This document shows, one piece after another, positions 1-8,912 of a stretch of 64,000 bases of DNA (within the stretch, counting starts at the first letter, position 1; each line of letters opens with the position of its first letter). The position numbers and the translations under genes are program-made. The notes below the pieces were generated by a model. It was given only the letters and a program-made list of their open reading frames with translations, ran no database searches and was not told the DNA's origin. Location: positions 186,001 to 250,000 of the forward strand of contig NZ_MWZD01000014.1 of assembly GCF_002982315.1 (NCBI RefSeq), written 5' to 3'. This DNA comes from Leucobacter massiliensis (GTDB lineage Bacteria > Actinomycetota > Actinomycetes > Actinomycetales > Microbacteriaceae).

Positions 1-21
1 CCCGCCGGCCGCGCGCTGCGC

Positions 22-1494
22 TCACTCGTGCGCCTCGAGGAAGGCATATACCTCGTTCGCGTCGACCCCGGGGAAGGTGCCCGTCGGCAGTGCCGCGAGC
101 AGGCTCGTGGGCGTCGCCGCCTCCGGCCACGCCGCCGCCTCCCACTTGCTCGTCAGCTCCCCCGACGCCCTCCGGCAGCACCGGTCGTCCGGGCAGAAGG
201 AGCGCGAGCGATGCGGGGTCTCGCGACCGCGGAACCACTTCACGTCCTCGAAGCGCACGCCCACGCTCACGGAGTAGAGCCCCTCCTTCGCCTTCTCCAC
301 GCGCGAGGTGCACCAGTAGGTGCCACCCGAGGCCATGTCCGTGTACTGGTACCAGGGATTGAAGCGGTCGGGCTGCGAGAAGATCGTCCGAGCCGTCCAG
401 TTGCGGCACACCGTTGCGCCCTCGAGATTGCCCAGCGCGTCCGAGGGGAAGCACACCCCGTCGTTCTCGTAAGCCTTGATGAGCGTCCCCGACTCGTGCG
501 CCTTCATGAAGTGGACCTGCAGCCCGAGCCGCTCGGTGGCGAGGTTCGTGAAGCGGTGCGCAGCCATCTCGTAGGAGACGGCGAAGGCGTCGCGCAGATC
601 CTCCATCGAGATCTGACGCTGCTGCTTGGCCTCCGAGAGCAGCTCGACGGTCGCGTGCTCCGGGAGCAGCACCGCGCCGGCGAGGTAGTTGGCCTCCACG
701 CGCTGACGCAGGAAGTCGCCGTAGCTGCGCGGCTCCTCGTGTCCGCACACGACACTCGCGAGGGCGCGGAGGATCGGCGCCCTCGCGTCGCGCGAGGGGA
801 GGTTGTTGCCGAGGTACAGCCGCCCGTTACGACGGTCGATCACCGAGCGGGTGGAGTGCGGGATGTCGGAGACGTAGTGCAGGCTGAAGCCGAGTTTCTC
901 CGCAATCGAGGAGATGGCCCGCTGGGACACCGGCCCGCCGGCGTAGCCCACGCTGTCGAGCAGCTCACGGGCCGCCTGCTCGAGCTCCGCGAAGTAGTTC
1001 CCGGCCACGCGCATCTCGCGCCGCAGCTGGGTGTTCGCGCGCCGGGCCTCCTCAGGCGTCGCCGCCCGCTCGCGGTGCAGGCGCTCGACCTCCTGGTGCA
1101 GACCGAGGATCGCACGCAGGGTCTCGTCGCCCGTCGCCTTGGAGACGCGGATCGGCTGAATGCCGAGCGAGCGGAATACGGCGCCGCGCTGAGCGCGCTC
1201 CACGGCGATCTCCAGCGCCGCTCGCTCGCTCGGCGGCTCGTCCACGAGCAGCTCGTCGACCGTCGAGTCGAGCGCGGCGGCGAGCGCCCGCAGCAGCGGC
1301 AGTCGCGGCTCGCGGCGGCCGTTCTCGATGGCCGACAACTGCGAGGGCGCGCGGTCGACCGCGGCGGCCAGCTGCTCGAGGGTGAGGCCGAGCGCCGTGC
1401 GCCGCTCGCGGATCCGGCGCCCGAGCGTGAGGGCGTCCCCGGCTTCCTCGGGCTGAGGCGCTGCCCCCGCGAGTTCGCTGTCGAGAAGAGTCAT
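22..1494 (-). CDS. ramB: RamB-like XRE regulator of acetate/short-chain fatty acid metabolism
   Basis: This 490-residue protein has the architecture of RamB-type regulators. An N-terminal XRE helix-turn-helix lies at about residues 25-82 (LTLGRRIRERRTALGLTLEQ through VDRAPSQLSAIENGRREPR). A middle IrrE/ImmA-like region follows, in which HEEPRSY stands where a metalloprotease HExxH would be, so protease activity is unlikely. A cysteine-containing C-terminal domain (CPDDRCCRR near residue 440) resembles DUF2083. In Corynebacterium glutamicum, RamB controls glyoxylate-shunt and acetate-activation genes. Here the gene is divergent from aceA across about 150 bp, which supports the same job. The start is the ATG at 1494. 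No good ribosome-binding site is visible, and a weak extended -10 (TGG-CACCAT) ends six bases before it, so a leaderless transcript is possible. The identification rests on domain order and context. Confidence 0.85.
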   Translation of the reverse strand: MTLLDSELAGAAPQPEEAGDALTLGRRIRERRTALGLTLEQLAAAVDRAPSQLSAIENGRREPRLPLLRALAAALDSTVDELLVDEPPSERAALEIAVERAQRGAVFRSLGIQPIRVSKATGDETLRAILGLHQEVERLHRERAATPEEARRANTQLRREMRVAGNYFAELEQAARELLDSVGYAGGPVSQRAISSIAEKLGFSLHYVSDIPHSTRSVIDRRNGRLYLGNNLPSRDARAPILRALASVVCGHEEPRSYGDFLRQRVEANYLAGAVLLPEHATVELLSEAKQQRQISMEDLRDAFAVSYEMAAHRFTNLATERLGLQVHFMKAHESGTLIKAYENDGVCFPSDALGNLEGATVCRNWTARTIFSQPDRFNPWYQYTDMASGGTYWCTSRVEKAKEGLYSVSVGVRFEDVKWFRGRETPHRSRSFCPDDRCCRRASGELTSKWEAAAWPEAATPTSLLAALPTGTFPGVDANEVYAFLEAHE

Positions 1495-1520
1495 GGCCCC
1501 ATGGTGCCAGAGCAGAGTTC

Positions 1521-1535
1521 TTCCGGCAAGCGGAA
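1521..1535. promoter_or_regulatory. Inverted repeat in the ramB-aceA intergenic region
   Basis: TTCCG-N5-CGGAA is a perfect 5-bp inverted repeat in the divergent region. An A/T-rich stretch with loose dyad symmetry (GAAAAATTCAATTTCTTC) follows at 1533-1550. It sits where an operator for the adjacent regulator would be expected. No experimental motif is matched exactly, so the link to RamB is inference. Confidence 0.3.
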
Positions 1536-1576
1536 AAATTCAATTTCTTCACCGCGGGATCTGCCCACTTGGCCGG

Positions 1577-1605
1577 TTGACCCGCCCCCAGGATGGAACT
1601 ACCCG
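1577..1605 (+). promoter_or_regulatory. Candidate aceA promoter
   Basis: TTGACC at 1577-1582 and TACCCG at 1600-1605 are separated by 17 bp. This would start transcription about 35 bp before the aceA GTG. The -35 is good and the -10 is weak. Confidence 0.3.
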
Positions 1606-1646
1606 CAAAAACCGCCCGCTCCGGGCACCGAGACACAGGAGTCATC

Positions 1647-2960
1647 GTGACGAACGACGCAACGCAGCAGACGCCGGATCAGAGCCCCGCCGAGCAGCTC
1701 GCGTGGGACTGGGAGAACGACCCCCGCTGGGAGGGCATCACCCGTGACTACAGCGCCGAGGACGTCGTCCGCCTGCGTGGCCGCGTGCAGGAGGAACACA
1801 CCCTCGCCCGCCGCGGCGCCGAGAAGCTGTGGGCCCAGCTCACCTCCGAGGCCCCGAACGGCGGCTACACGAACGCGCTCGGCGCGCTCACCGGTAATCA
1901 GGCCGTGCAGCAGGTGAAGGCCGGGCTCCGAGCGATCTACCTCTCCGGCTGGCAGGTCGCCGCCGACGCCAACCTCTCGGGTCACACCTACCCCGACCAG
2001 TCGCTGTACCCCGCCAATTCCGTGCCGCAGGTGGTGCGCCGCATCAACAACGCACTGCTGCGCGCCGACCAGATCGAGCACGCGGAGGGCATCCAGACCG
2101 TCGAGGACTGGCTGGTGCCGATCGTCGCCGACGCCGAGGCCGGCTTCGGCGGACCGCTGAACGCCTACGAGCTGATGAAGTCGATGATCGCGGCGGGGGC
2201 CTCGGGCGTCCACTGGGAGGATCAGCTCGCGAGCGAGAAGAAGTGCGGCCACCTCGGCGGCAAGGTCCTGATCCCCACCCAGCAGCACGTGCGCACCCTG
2301 AACGCGGCCCGGCTCGCCGCCGACGTGGCCGGCGTGCCGAGCGTCATCATCGCCCGCACCGACGCCGAGGCGGCGACCCTCATCACCTCCGATGTCGACG
2401 AGCGCGACCGGCCGTTCATCACGGGCGAGCGGACCGCCGAGGGCTTCTACAAGGTGACGAACGGCCTCGCGCCGTGCATCGCCCGAGCGAAGGCGTACGC
2501 CCCCTACTCCGACCTCATCTGGATGGAGACCGGCACCCCCGACCTGGAGCTCGCGCGCAAGTTCGCCGAGGGGGTCAAGGCCGAGTTCCCCGACCAGATG
2601 CTCGCCTACAACTGCTCGCCCTCCTTCAACTGGAAGAAGCACCTCGACGACGCGACGATCGCGAAGTTCCAGCGGGAGCTCGGCGCGATGGGCTTCAGCT
2701 TCCAGTTCATCACGCTCGCCGGCTTCCACGCCCTCAACTCCTCGATGTTCGACCTGGCGCACGGCTACGCCCGGAACGGCATGTCGGCCTACGTGGAGCT
2801 GCAGGAGCGCGAGTTCGCGGACGAGGCCCGCGGCTACACGGCCACCAAGCACCAGCGCGAGGTCGGGACCGGCTACTTCGACGCGATCTCGACGGCGCTG
2901 AACCCCGACGCCTCCACGCTCGCGCTCGTCGGCTCGACCGAGGAGGGTCAGTTCCACTGA
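1647..2960 (+). CDS. aceA: Isocitrate lyase
   Basis: Isocitrate lyase cleaves isocitrate to glyoxylate and succinate, the first step of the glyoxylate shunt that allows growth on acetate or fatty acids. The catalytic signature KKCGH is at residues 198-202, with Cys200 as the expected active-site base. The metal/substrate region [12 protein letters not shown] lies upstream. The chosen start is the GTG at 1647, five bases after an AGGAG. An upstream in-frame ATG at 1593 would overlap the candidate promoter and add a tail unlike the family. The product is 437 residues, normal for the short bacterial class. The next gene is malate synthase in the same direction. Oddly, the last codons and the stop lie inside a palindrome that is repeated three times downstream. 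Confidence 0.97.
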   Translation: MTNDATQQTPDQSPAEQLAWDWENDPRWEGITRDYSAEDVVRLRGRVQEEHTLARRGAEKLWAQLTSEAPNGGYTNALGALTGNQAVQQVKAGLRAIYLSGWQVAADANLSGHTYPDQSLYPANSVPQVVRRINNALLRADQIEHAEGIQTVEDWLVPIVADAEAGFGGPLNAYELMKSMIAAGASGVHWEDQLASEKKCGHLGGKVLIPTQQHVRTLNAARLAADVAGVPSVIIARTDAEAATLITSDVDERDRPFITGERTAEGFYKVTNGLAPCIARAKAYAPYSDLIWMETGTPDLELARKFAEGVKAEFPDQMLAYNCSPSFNWKKHLDDATIAKFQRELGAMGFSFQFITLAGFHALNSSMFDLAHGYARNGMSAYVELQEREFADEARGYTATKHQREVGTGYFDAISTALNPDASTLALVGSTEEGQFH

Positions 2961-3061
2961 CCCGACCATGGACACAGCGGGCACCCGCGCAGCGGGTCAG
3001 TTCCACTGACCCGACCATGGACACAGCGGGCACCCGCGCAGCGGGTCAGTTCCACTGACCC
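2945..3061 (+). repeat. 49-bp tandem repeat with three identical palindromes at the aceA 3' end
   Basis: The 19-mer GGGTCAGTTCCACTGACCC occurs at 2945-2963, 2994-3012 and 3043-3061, with an exact 49-bp period. The bases between copies are identical. Each 19-mer is an inverted repeat (GGGTCAGT/ACTGACCC with a TCC loop). In the third copy the stem extends to 13 bp (GCAGCGGGTCAGT with ACTGACCCGCTGC). The aceA stop codon TGA lies in the first copy, and GQFH-stop is re-encoded in each unit. The structure could be a terminator or attenuator that has been tandemly duplicated between aceA and aceB. Confidence 0.9.
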
Positions 3062-3106
3062 GCTGCACCGCCCCGAAACCGCACCACTCACGCAAAGGAC
3101 CAGATC

Positions 3107-4768
3107 ATGACCACCACGCAGGCGGCCCCGCAGCAGCAGACCGCCCCCTCCACCACCGCCCGTCCCACCGGCCCCCGCATCGAGGTGCTCGGCCGCCCCT
3201 TCGAGCGCAGCGAGGAGATCCTCACTCCCGAGGCGCTGCAGTTCCTCACCGAGCTGCATGAGCGCTTCGCGAGCACGCGCCACGAGCGGCTCGCGGATCG
3301 GCAGCGCCGTCGCTACGAGATCGGCAACGGTCGGGATCCGAAGTTCCGCGACGACACCCGCGCGATCCGGGAGGATCCGAGCTGGCGAGTCGCCGGGGCG
3401 GGGCCCGGGCTGGAGGATCGACGCGTGGAGATCACCGGGCCGACGGACCCGAAGATGACCATCAACGCGCTCAACTCGGGTGCGCGGGTGTGGCTGGCCG
3501 ACCAGGAGGACGCGACCAGCCCCACCTGGCGCAATGTGATCGGCGGCCAGCTCTCGCTGTTCGACGCGATCCGCGATCGGCTGAGCTTCACGAGCCCCGA
3601 GGGCAAGGAGTACCGTGTCACTGCGGAGCGCACGCCGACGATCGTGATGCGACCTCGCGGCTGGCATCTCGTCGAGAAGCACATGCGGTACGTCGACGCG
3701 CAGGGGCAGTCGGGCGCCGCCTCGGGCAGCCTCGTCGACTTCGGCCTGTACGCCTTCCACAATGCCCGCGAGCTCGTCGCCCGGGGCCGCGGCCCGTACT
3801 TCTACATCGCCAAGCTCGAGTCGAGCGAGGAGGCGAAGCTGTGGGACGACATCTTCACCTTCACCGAGCAGGCGCTGGGCCTCGATCACGGCACGATCCG
3901 CGCTACGGTGCTCATCGAGACGCTGCCGGCGGCCTTCGAGATGGAGGAGATCCTGTACGTGATGCGGGATCACATCGCCGGCCTGAACGCCGGGCGCTGG
4001 GACTACATCTTCTCCATCATCAAGAACTACCGCGGCCGGGGCGCGCGCTTCGTGCTCCCCGACCGCAGCGAGGTCACGATGACGGTCCCGTTCATGCGCG
4101 CCTACACCGAGCTGCTCGTGCAGAGCTGCCACAAGCGCGGCGCGCACGCCATCGGCGGCATGAGCGCGTTCATCCCGAACCGCCGCGACCCGGAGGTGAC
4201 GGCTCGCGCCGAGGAGAAGGTGCGCGCCGACAAGCACCGCGAGGCGAACGACGGCTTCGACGGCACCTGGGTGGCCCATCCGGATCTCATTCCGGTCGCG
4301 CAGGCCGAGTTCGATGCGGTGCTCGGCGAGCGCCCGAACCAGGTGGATCGGCAGCGCGACGACGTGGAGGTCACCGCTGCGCAGCTCCTCGATGTGCGCA
4401 TCGGACGCGACATCACCGAGAGCGGCGTGCGCGACAATGTGTCGGTGGCGATCCGCTACATCGAGGCCTGGCTGCGCGGTCTCGGGGCGGTGGCGATCGA
4501 CAATCTCATGGAGGACGCCGCCACGGCCGAGATCAGCCGTTCCCAGATCTGGCAGTGGATCTATCAGGACCAGTCGACGGCCGAGGGGACGCGGATCACC
4601 CGCGACTGGGTGCGCGAGATCGTCGAGGAGACGGTGGCCGGACTGGATCGCTTCGACGGCGACCGCTATAACGACGCCGCGGCCCTCTTCGCCGACGTCG
4701 CCCTGGGGGACGACTTCCCGACGTTCCTCACCGTGCCCGCCTACAGCCGCTATCTCGTTGACGCCTGA
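3107..4768 (+). CDS. aceB: Malate synthase A
   Basis: Malate synthase condenses glyoxylate with acetyl-CoA to give malate, completing the glyoxylate shunt begun by the isocitrate lyase upstream. The 553-residue length fits the A-type enzyme. The family signature KRGAHAIGGMSAFIPNR starts near residue 343, and VLIETLPAAFEMEEIL lies before it, carrying acidic residues typical of the metal site. The ATG at 3107 is preceded by AAAGGA at a normal distance. Transcription could come through from aceA, but the repeated hairpins between the genes may reduce it or split the mRNA. A strong GC-rich hairpin follows the stop. Confidence 0.97.
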   Translation: MTTTQAAPQQQTAPSTTARPTGPRIEVLGRPFERSEEILTPEALQFLTELHERFASTRHERLADRQRRRYEIGNGRDPKFRDDTRAIREDPSWRVAGAGPGLEDRRVEITGPTDPKMTINALNSGARVWLADQEDATSPTWRNVIGGQLSLFDAIRDRLSFTSPEGKEYRVTAERTPTIVMRPRGWHLVEKHMRYVDAQGQSGAASGSLVDFGLYAFHNARELVARGRGPYFYIAKLESSEEAKLWDDIFTFTEQALGLDHGTIRATVLIETLPAAFEMEEILYVMRDHIAGLNAGRWDYIFSIIKNYRGRGARFVLPDRSEVTMTVPFMRAYTELLVQSCHKRGAHAIGGMSAFIPNRRDPEVTARAEEKVRADKHREANDGFDGTWVAHPDLIPVAQAEFDAVLGERPNQVDRQRDDVEVTAAQLLDVRIGRDITESGVRDNVSVAIRYIEAWLRGLGAVAIDNLMEDAATAEISRSQIWQWIYQDQSTAEGTRITRDWVREIVEETVAGLDRFDGDRYNDAAALFADVALGDDFPTFLTVPAYSRYLVDA

Positions 4769-4788
4769 GGGGGAGTGTGCGAGCTGCG

Positions 4789-4822
4789 GTGCGGCCCCGG
4801 GGATCCGTCCCCGGGGCCGCAC
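4789..4822 (+). terminator. Hairpin terminator after aceB
   Basis: A perfect 14-bp stem (GTGCGGCCCCGGGG / CCCCGGGGCCGCAC) with a 6-base loop starts 20 bp after the aceB stop. There is no T-run, which is common in high-GC actinobacteria. Confidence 0.75.
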
Positions 4823-4910
4823 CCGTGTTCGGCGGCCGGCGCAGCCCGCCCTCCTCGCGGTCTCGCTCGGGCGCCGGATACGCTGAGGGGACGTGAGGAA
4901 AGGAACCGGG

Positions 4911-5399
4911 ATGGGATTGTTCGGGAAGAGCGAGCGGCCGGAGTCCGGCGGGCTGGAGGCGCTCGCGCCGCTGTCGAAGGACCGGATCAAGGCCGCTCTG
5001 GAGCGCGCCGGCTGGTCGTACACGGTCGATTCGGACGGCGATGTCGGCGGCGGCTGGGAGTACGGCTCCTTCTACTTCTTCGTCAACGGGAAGATGGACG
5101 AGCTGCTGTGCGTGCGCGGCTTCTGGCGCGGTCGGCTCGACGGCGACGACTACGCGCGGGCTCTCGAGGTGTGCAACATCTGGAATGCGGACAAGCTGTG
5201 GCCGAAGACCTACGTGGGGCGCGACGACGAGGGGATGGTCCGCATCAACACGGAGCACAACGTCGATTACGAGCACGGCCTCACCGACGAGCAGCTCATG
5301 CAGCATCTGCTCTGCGTCATCAACACGAGCATGGCGTTCTTCGAGCACGTCAATGAGCAGTTCCCCGAGGCCTGGGAGCGGTTCCGGCCGGAGGGCTGA
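4911..5399 (+). CDS. YbjN domain-containing protein
   Basis: The 162-residue cytosolic protein resembles the YbjN family. These are small proteins with a secretion-chaperone-like fold and no settled enzymatic role; in actinobacteria they often lie near housekeeping genes. The recognisable stretch runs from about residue 25 (LSKDRIKAALERAGWSYTVD) to the C-terminus, with the typical LCVRGFWRG and CNIWNADKLWPK segments. The ATG at 4911 is chosen because GAGGAAAGGA ends six bases before it. A GTG at 4893 would put that ribosome-binding site inside the gene. It stands alone after the aceB terminator. Confidence 0.8.
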   Translation: MGLFGKSERPESGGLEALAPLSKDRIKAALERAGWSYTVDSDGDVGGGWEYGSFYFFVNGKMDELLCVRGFWRGRLDGDDYARALEVCNIWNADKLWPKTYVGRDDEGMVRINTEHNVDYEHGLTDEQLMQHLLCVINTSMAFFEHVNEQFPEAWERFRPEG

Positions 5400-5434
5400 G
5401 CCGGCCGGCTCCCCCGCGCGCGGAGAGCTCGTCC

Positions 5435-5518
5435 CCTGCATGCGGTGCACCACGCACCCGCATCGTGCAAGCGGTAGCGCCGAGCGGCGCCACGCAGGAG
5501 AATGAGGGTGCATGCAGG
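5435..5518 (+). promoter_or_regulatory. Paired inverted sites upstream of the mannitol operon
   Basis: CCTGCATGC at 5435-5443 and its exact reverse complement GCATGCAGG at 5510-5518 have centres 75 bp apart, about seven helical turns, just before the mannitol PTS gene. GTGCAC and GTGCAA words lie between them. They could be paired operator half-sites or chance; no regulator gene for this operon is in the window. Confidence 0.3.
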
Positions 5519-5569
5519 CGGCATCGGGGCCCCGGTCCCGTTCCTCCGCGGACAGGAAGGATGACGAGC

Positions 5570-7168
5570 ATGACGACAACGACGACGTCTGAGCGGGGCG
5601 GGGCGCGGGTTGCCGTGCAGCGCTTCGGCACCTTCCTCTCAGGCATGATCATGCCGAATATCCCGGCGCTCATCGCGTGGGGCATCTTCACGGCGTTCTT
5701 CATCCCCGTCGGCTGGACGCCGAACGCGCCGCTCGCGACGATCGTCGAGCCGATGATCCACTATCTGCTGCCGCTGCTCATCGCCAACACCGCGGGACGC
5801 ATGGTCTATGACACCCGTGGCGGGGTCGTGGGCGTCGTCGCGACGATGGGCGCGATCGCCGGCTCCGATCACCTCATCGCCGAGTTCAATGAGACGCTGC
5901 CCCCGGGCGCCGAACCGTTGAACCCGATACACATGTTCATCGGCGCCATGATCCTCGGACCGCTCGCCGCCTGGACGATGAAGCGCCTCGATGCGCTCTG
6001 GGCCGAGCACGTGCGCGCGGGCTTCGAGATGCTCGTCAACATGTTCTCAGCGGGGATCTGGGGATTCATCATGGCGATCGTGGGCTTCTACCCGGTCGCC
6101 TGGCTGGTGAACGGCATCATGACGGTGCTCGGGAACGCCGTGAACTGGCTGGTCGAGACGAACCTGCTGCCGCTCACCAGCATCTTGATCGAACCCGCGA
6201 AGGTGTTCTTCCTCAACAACGCGATCAATCACGGAGTGCTCACTCCGCTCGGCACCGCCGAGGCGGCCGAGACCGGGAAGTCCATCCTGTTCCTGCTCGA
6301 GGCCAACCCCGGTCCCGGGCTCGGGATCCTGCTCGCCTTCACCTTCTTCGGGGTCGGGATGGCGAAGGCCTCCGCTCCGGGCGCGGCGATCATCCAGTTC
6401 TTCGGCGGCATCCACGAGGTCTACTTCCCCTACGTGCTCATGAAGCCCCTGCTGCTGATCGCCGCGATCGCGGGCGGTGCGACGGGCGTCGCGACGAACA
6501 TGGTCTTCGACGCGGGCCTGCGCGCGCCCGCCTCGCCGGGCAGCATCATCGCCGTCCTCGCCCAGACCGCTTCCGACTCCTATCTCGGCGTGATCCTGTC
6601 GGTCGTCCTCTCGGCAGCGGTGTCGTTCGCGATCGCGGCCGTGATCCTGCGGGCCTCGCGGCGGCGCGATCTCGAGACCGAGAATGCCGGGGATCTGAGC
6701 GACGCCATCGCGCGCACCGAAGCGAACAAGGGCAAGTCGAGCACGGTGCTCGCGGGGCTCGCCGGCTCGTCGGCCGGCGGGAGCCCGGCCGACGCCCAGG
6801 CCCCCGCAGCCGCTGCGGGCCGGGCCGGCGCAGCGCCCGTCCCGAGCGGCGACGCCCCCTCCCCCGGTCCCGTCGGCTCGATCATCTTCGCCTGCGACGC
6901 GGGCATGGGTTCGAGCGCGATGGGCGCGACGGTCCTGCGCGCGAAGCTGAAGTCGGCTGGCGTCGAGGGCGTCACGGTCAGCAACAGCGCGATCTCGAAG
7001 CTGGGGCCGGGCGCCGCGGACATCGTCATCACGCACGCGGACCTCACCGACCGTGCCCGCGCGCAGATTCCGGAGGCTGAACACGTCTCCGTCGACAATT
7101 TCATGTCCAGCCCGCGCTACGAGGAGGTCGTCGAGCGGGTACGGCAGTCGCGGGCCGAGGCGGGGTGA
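5570..7168 (+). CDS. mtlA: Mannitol-specific PTS transporter, EIICB
   Basis: This membrane permease imports mannitol and phosphorylates it to mannitol-1-phosphate. The N-terminal IIC domain (about residues 10-370) has several hydrophobic helices and typical mannitol-permease motifs (NNAINHGVLTPLG and GGIHEVYFPYVLMKP). A low-complexity Ala/Pro/Gly linker leads to a C-terminal IIB domain with the phosphorylation site FACDAGMGSSAMGA, Cys442. IIA is separate, encoded by the next gene. The ATG at 5570 is preferred because AGGAAGG ends nine bases before it; the ATG at 5561 directly abuts that site. No HPr or EI gene is nearby, so general PTS proteins must come from elsewhere. Confidence 0.96.
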   Translation: MTTTTTSERGGARVAVQRFGTFLSGMIMPNIPALIAWGIFTAFFIPVGWTPNAPLATIVEPMIHYLLPLLIANTAGRMVYDTRGGVVGVVATMGAIAGSDHLIAEFNETLPPGAEPLNPIHMFIGAMILGPLAAWTMKRLDALWAEHVRAGFEMLVNMFSAGIWGFIMAIVGFYPVAWLVNGIMTVLGNAVNWLVETNLLPLTSILIEPAKVFFLNNAINHGVLTPLGTAEAAETGKSILFLLEANPGPGLGILLAFTFFGVGMAKASAPGAAIIQFFGGIHEVYFPYVLMKPLLLIAAIAGGATGVATNMVFDAGLRAPASPGSIIAVLAQTASDSYLGVILSVVLSAAVSFAIAAVILRASRRRDLETENAGDLSDAIARTEANKGKSSTVLAGLAGSSAGGSPADAQAPAAAAGRAGAAPVPSGDAPSPGPVGSIIFACDAGMGSSAMGATVLRAKLKSAGVEGVTVSNSAISKLGPGAADIVITHADLTDRARAQIPEAEHVSVDNFMSSPRYEEVVERVRQSRAEAG

Positions 7169-7289
7169 CGGGCATCGCCGGCTACGCCCCGCCACCGGAG
7201 TCGTCGCTCTCGCCCGTCTCACCCGCCACGGACGCGGCGAGCGGTTCCCTGGCAGGCACCTCGACCCACCACCCGACGAAAGGACCACG

Positions 7290-7727
7290 ATGAACGAGAT
7301 CCTCCAGAAGCGCAGCGTGCTCGCCCCGGGAACGGCGAGCGACCGCGACGCCGCGATCCGCGAGGCCGGCGGCCTCCTGCGTGAGGCCGGCGCGGTCACC
7401 GCGGCCTACGTCGAGTCGATGCTCGAACGCGAGGCCTCGGTGTCGACGTACATGGGGAACCTCCTCGCGATCCCCCACGGCACGAACGAGGCGAAGGGGG
7501 ACATCCTGGCCTCGGCGCTGAGCTTCGTCCGCTACGACCGGCCGATCGACTGGGGCGGAAACGAGGTGCGCTTCGTCGTCGGCATCGCGGGACGCGGCGA
7601 CGAGCACCTCGAGATCCTCTCGAAGATCGCGATGATCTTCTCCGACGGCGACGCCGTGGAGCGCCTGCTCGCGCTGCCGGACGCCGCGGCGCTGCACGCC
7701 GAGCTCTCGAGAGCGGTCGAGCCGTGA
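7290..7727 (+). CDS. mtlF: Mannitol PTS component EIIA
   Basis: This 145-residue cytosolic phosphocarrier passes phosphate from HPr to the IIB domain of the mannitol transporter. The active-site histidine is His63 in AIPHGT, as in MtlF/MtlA IIA domains, and the sequence matches that fold from end to end. The ATG at 7290 is preceded by AAAGGACCACG. The gene lies 121 bp after the transporter and overlaps the dehydrogenase gene by four bases (GTGA), so translation of the two is probably coupled. Confidence 0.95.
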   Translation: MNEILQKRSVLAPGTASDRDAAIREAGGLLREAGAVTAAYVESMLEREASVSTYMGNLLAIPHGTNEAKGDILASALSFVRYDRPIDWGGNEVRFVVGIAGRGDEHLEILSKIAMIFSDGDAVERLLALPDAAALHAELSRAVEP

Positions 7728-8884
7728 GCGCGCCCGTCGCCGTCCACTTCGGCGCCGGCAACATCGGCCGGGGCTTCGTGGGCCTGCTGCTCGACCGGGC
7801 CGGCTACGAGCTGGTCTTCGCCGATGTGAACGCCGGGCTGATCGACGCGCTGCGCGCGACGCCCTCCTACCGTGTGCATGAGGTCGGCGAGCACCCGCGC
7901 ACGCACGAGGTCACCGGCTTCCGCGCCCTCAACAGCGCCGCGGACCCCCGCTCCGTCGCGGAGGCGATCGCGGACGCACGGGTGGTCACCACGGCCGTGG
8001 GCCCCACGGTGCTCCGCTTCATCGCCCCGCTCATCGTCGAGGGGCTGCGCCTGCGAGCCGCGGACTCCCCGAGCCTGCAGATCATGGCGTGCGAGAACGC
8101 GATCGGGGCCAGCGACACGCTCGCCGCCGAGGTCCGGGCGCTGCTCTCCCCGGCGGAGGCGGCGGAACTCGCCGGCCGCGCGGAGTTCGCCAACACCGCC
8201 GTCGACCGCATCGTCCCGGCGCAGGCCACGGACGCGGGCCTCGACGTGACGGTGGAGAGCTACTTCGAGTGGGTCGTGGACGAACGCCCCTTCGGCGAGC
8301 AGCGGCCCGACATCCCCGGCGTCACCTGGGTGCCGCAGCTCGAACCGTATATCGAGCGCAAGCTCTTCACCGTGAACACCGGGCACGCCACCGCGGCATA
8401 TCTGGGGTGGCTCGCCGGTCACGAGGGCATGTCGGAGGCGCTCGCCGACCCCGAGGTGCACGCGGGCGTGCTCGCCGCGCTGCGCGAGACCAAGGAGATG
8501 CTCGTGCGCGCGCACGGTTTCGAGGCAGAGGCCCAGGAGGCGTATCTGCAGCGGATCCTCACCCGCTTCGCGAACCCGCAGCTGACGGACACGGTGCGGC
8601 GCGTCGGGCGCCAGCCGCTGCGGAAGCTCTCGCGGCATGAGCGCTTCATCGAGCCAGCGGAGCGTCTCGCCGCGGCCGGCACCTCCCCCGCCGCACTGCT
8701 GCACGCGATTTCCGCCCTGCTGCGCTTCGATGTGCCGGAGGACGCCGAGAGCGTCGAACTGGGGCGCCTGCTCGCGACGCGAAGCCCCGAGGACTTCGTC
8801 GCGGAGGCGACCGGCCTCCTCCCCGGAGACGCGCTCACCGCTCAGCTCGTCGAGCTCGTCGCGGAGACGCAGCGGGCGCGCTGA
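7724..8884 (+). CDS. mtlD: Mannitol-1-phosphate 5-dehydrogenase
   Basis: This enzyme oxidises the imported mannitol-1-phosphate to fructose-6-phosphate with NAD+, feeding glycolysis. The protein has 386 residues, the usual length for MtlD. It opens with the dinucleotide-binding motif VHFGAGNIGRGFVG and contains the polyol-dehydrogenase segments ENAIGASDTL, VDRIVP and KLFTVNTGHATAAYLG. It begins with GTG inside the stop of mtlF. The operon is therefore transporter, IIA, dehydrogenase. It converges on the Mrp operon with only 28 bp between stops and no clear terminator there. Confidence 0.97.
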   Translation: MSAPVAVHFGAGNIGRGFVGLLLDRAGYELVFADVNAGLIDALRATPSYRVHEVGEHPRTHEVTGFRALNSAADPRSVAEAIADARVVTTAVGPTVLRFIAPLIVEGLRLRAADSPSLQIMACENAIGASDTLAAEVRALLSPAEAAELAGRAEFANTAVDRIVPAQATDAGLDVTVESYFEWVVDERPFGEQRPDIPGVTWVPQLEPYIERKLFTVNTGHATAAYLGWLAGHEGMSEALADPEVHAGVLAALRETKEMLVRAHGFEAEAQEAYLQRILTRFANPQLTDTVRRVGRQPLRKLSRHERFIEPAERLAAAGTSPAALLHAISALLRFDVPEDAESVELGRLLATRSPEDFVAEATGLLPGDALTAQLVELVAETQRAR

Positions 8885-8912
8885 GCGGGCGGCGTGCACC
8901 CCGGTTGCCGAG

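Noticed and set aside
2948..5023. Long minus-strand frame of 691 codons opposite aceB
   Set aside because: Antisense shadow of malate synthase; low-complexity Arg/Ala/Glu composition and no start signals.
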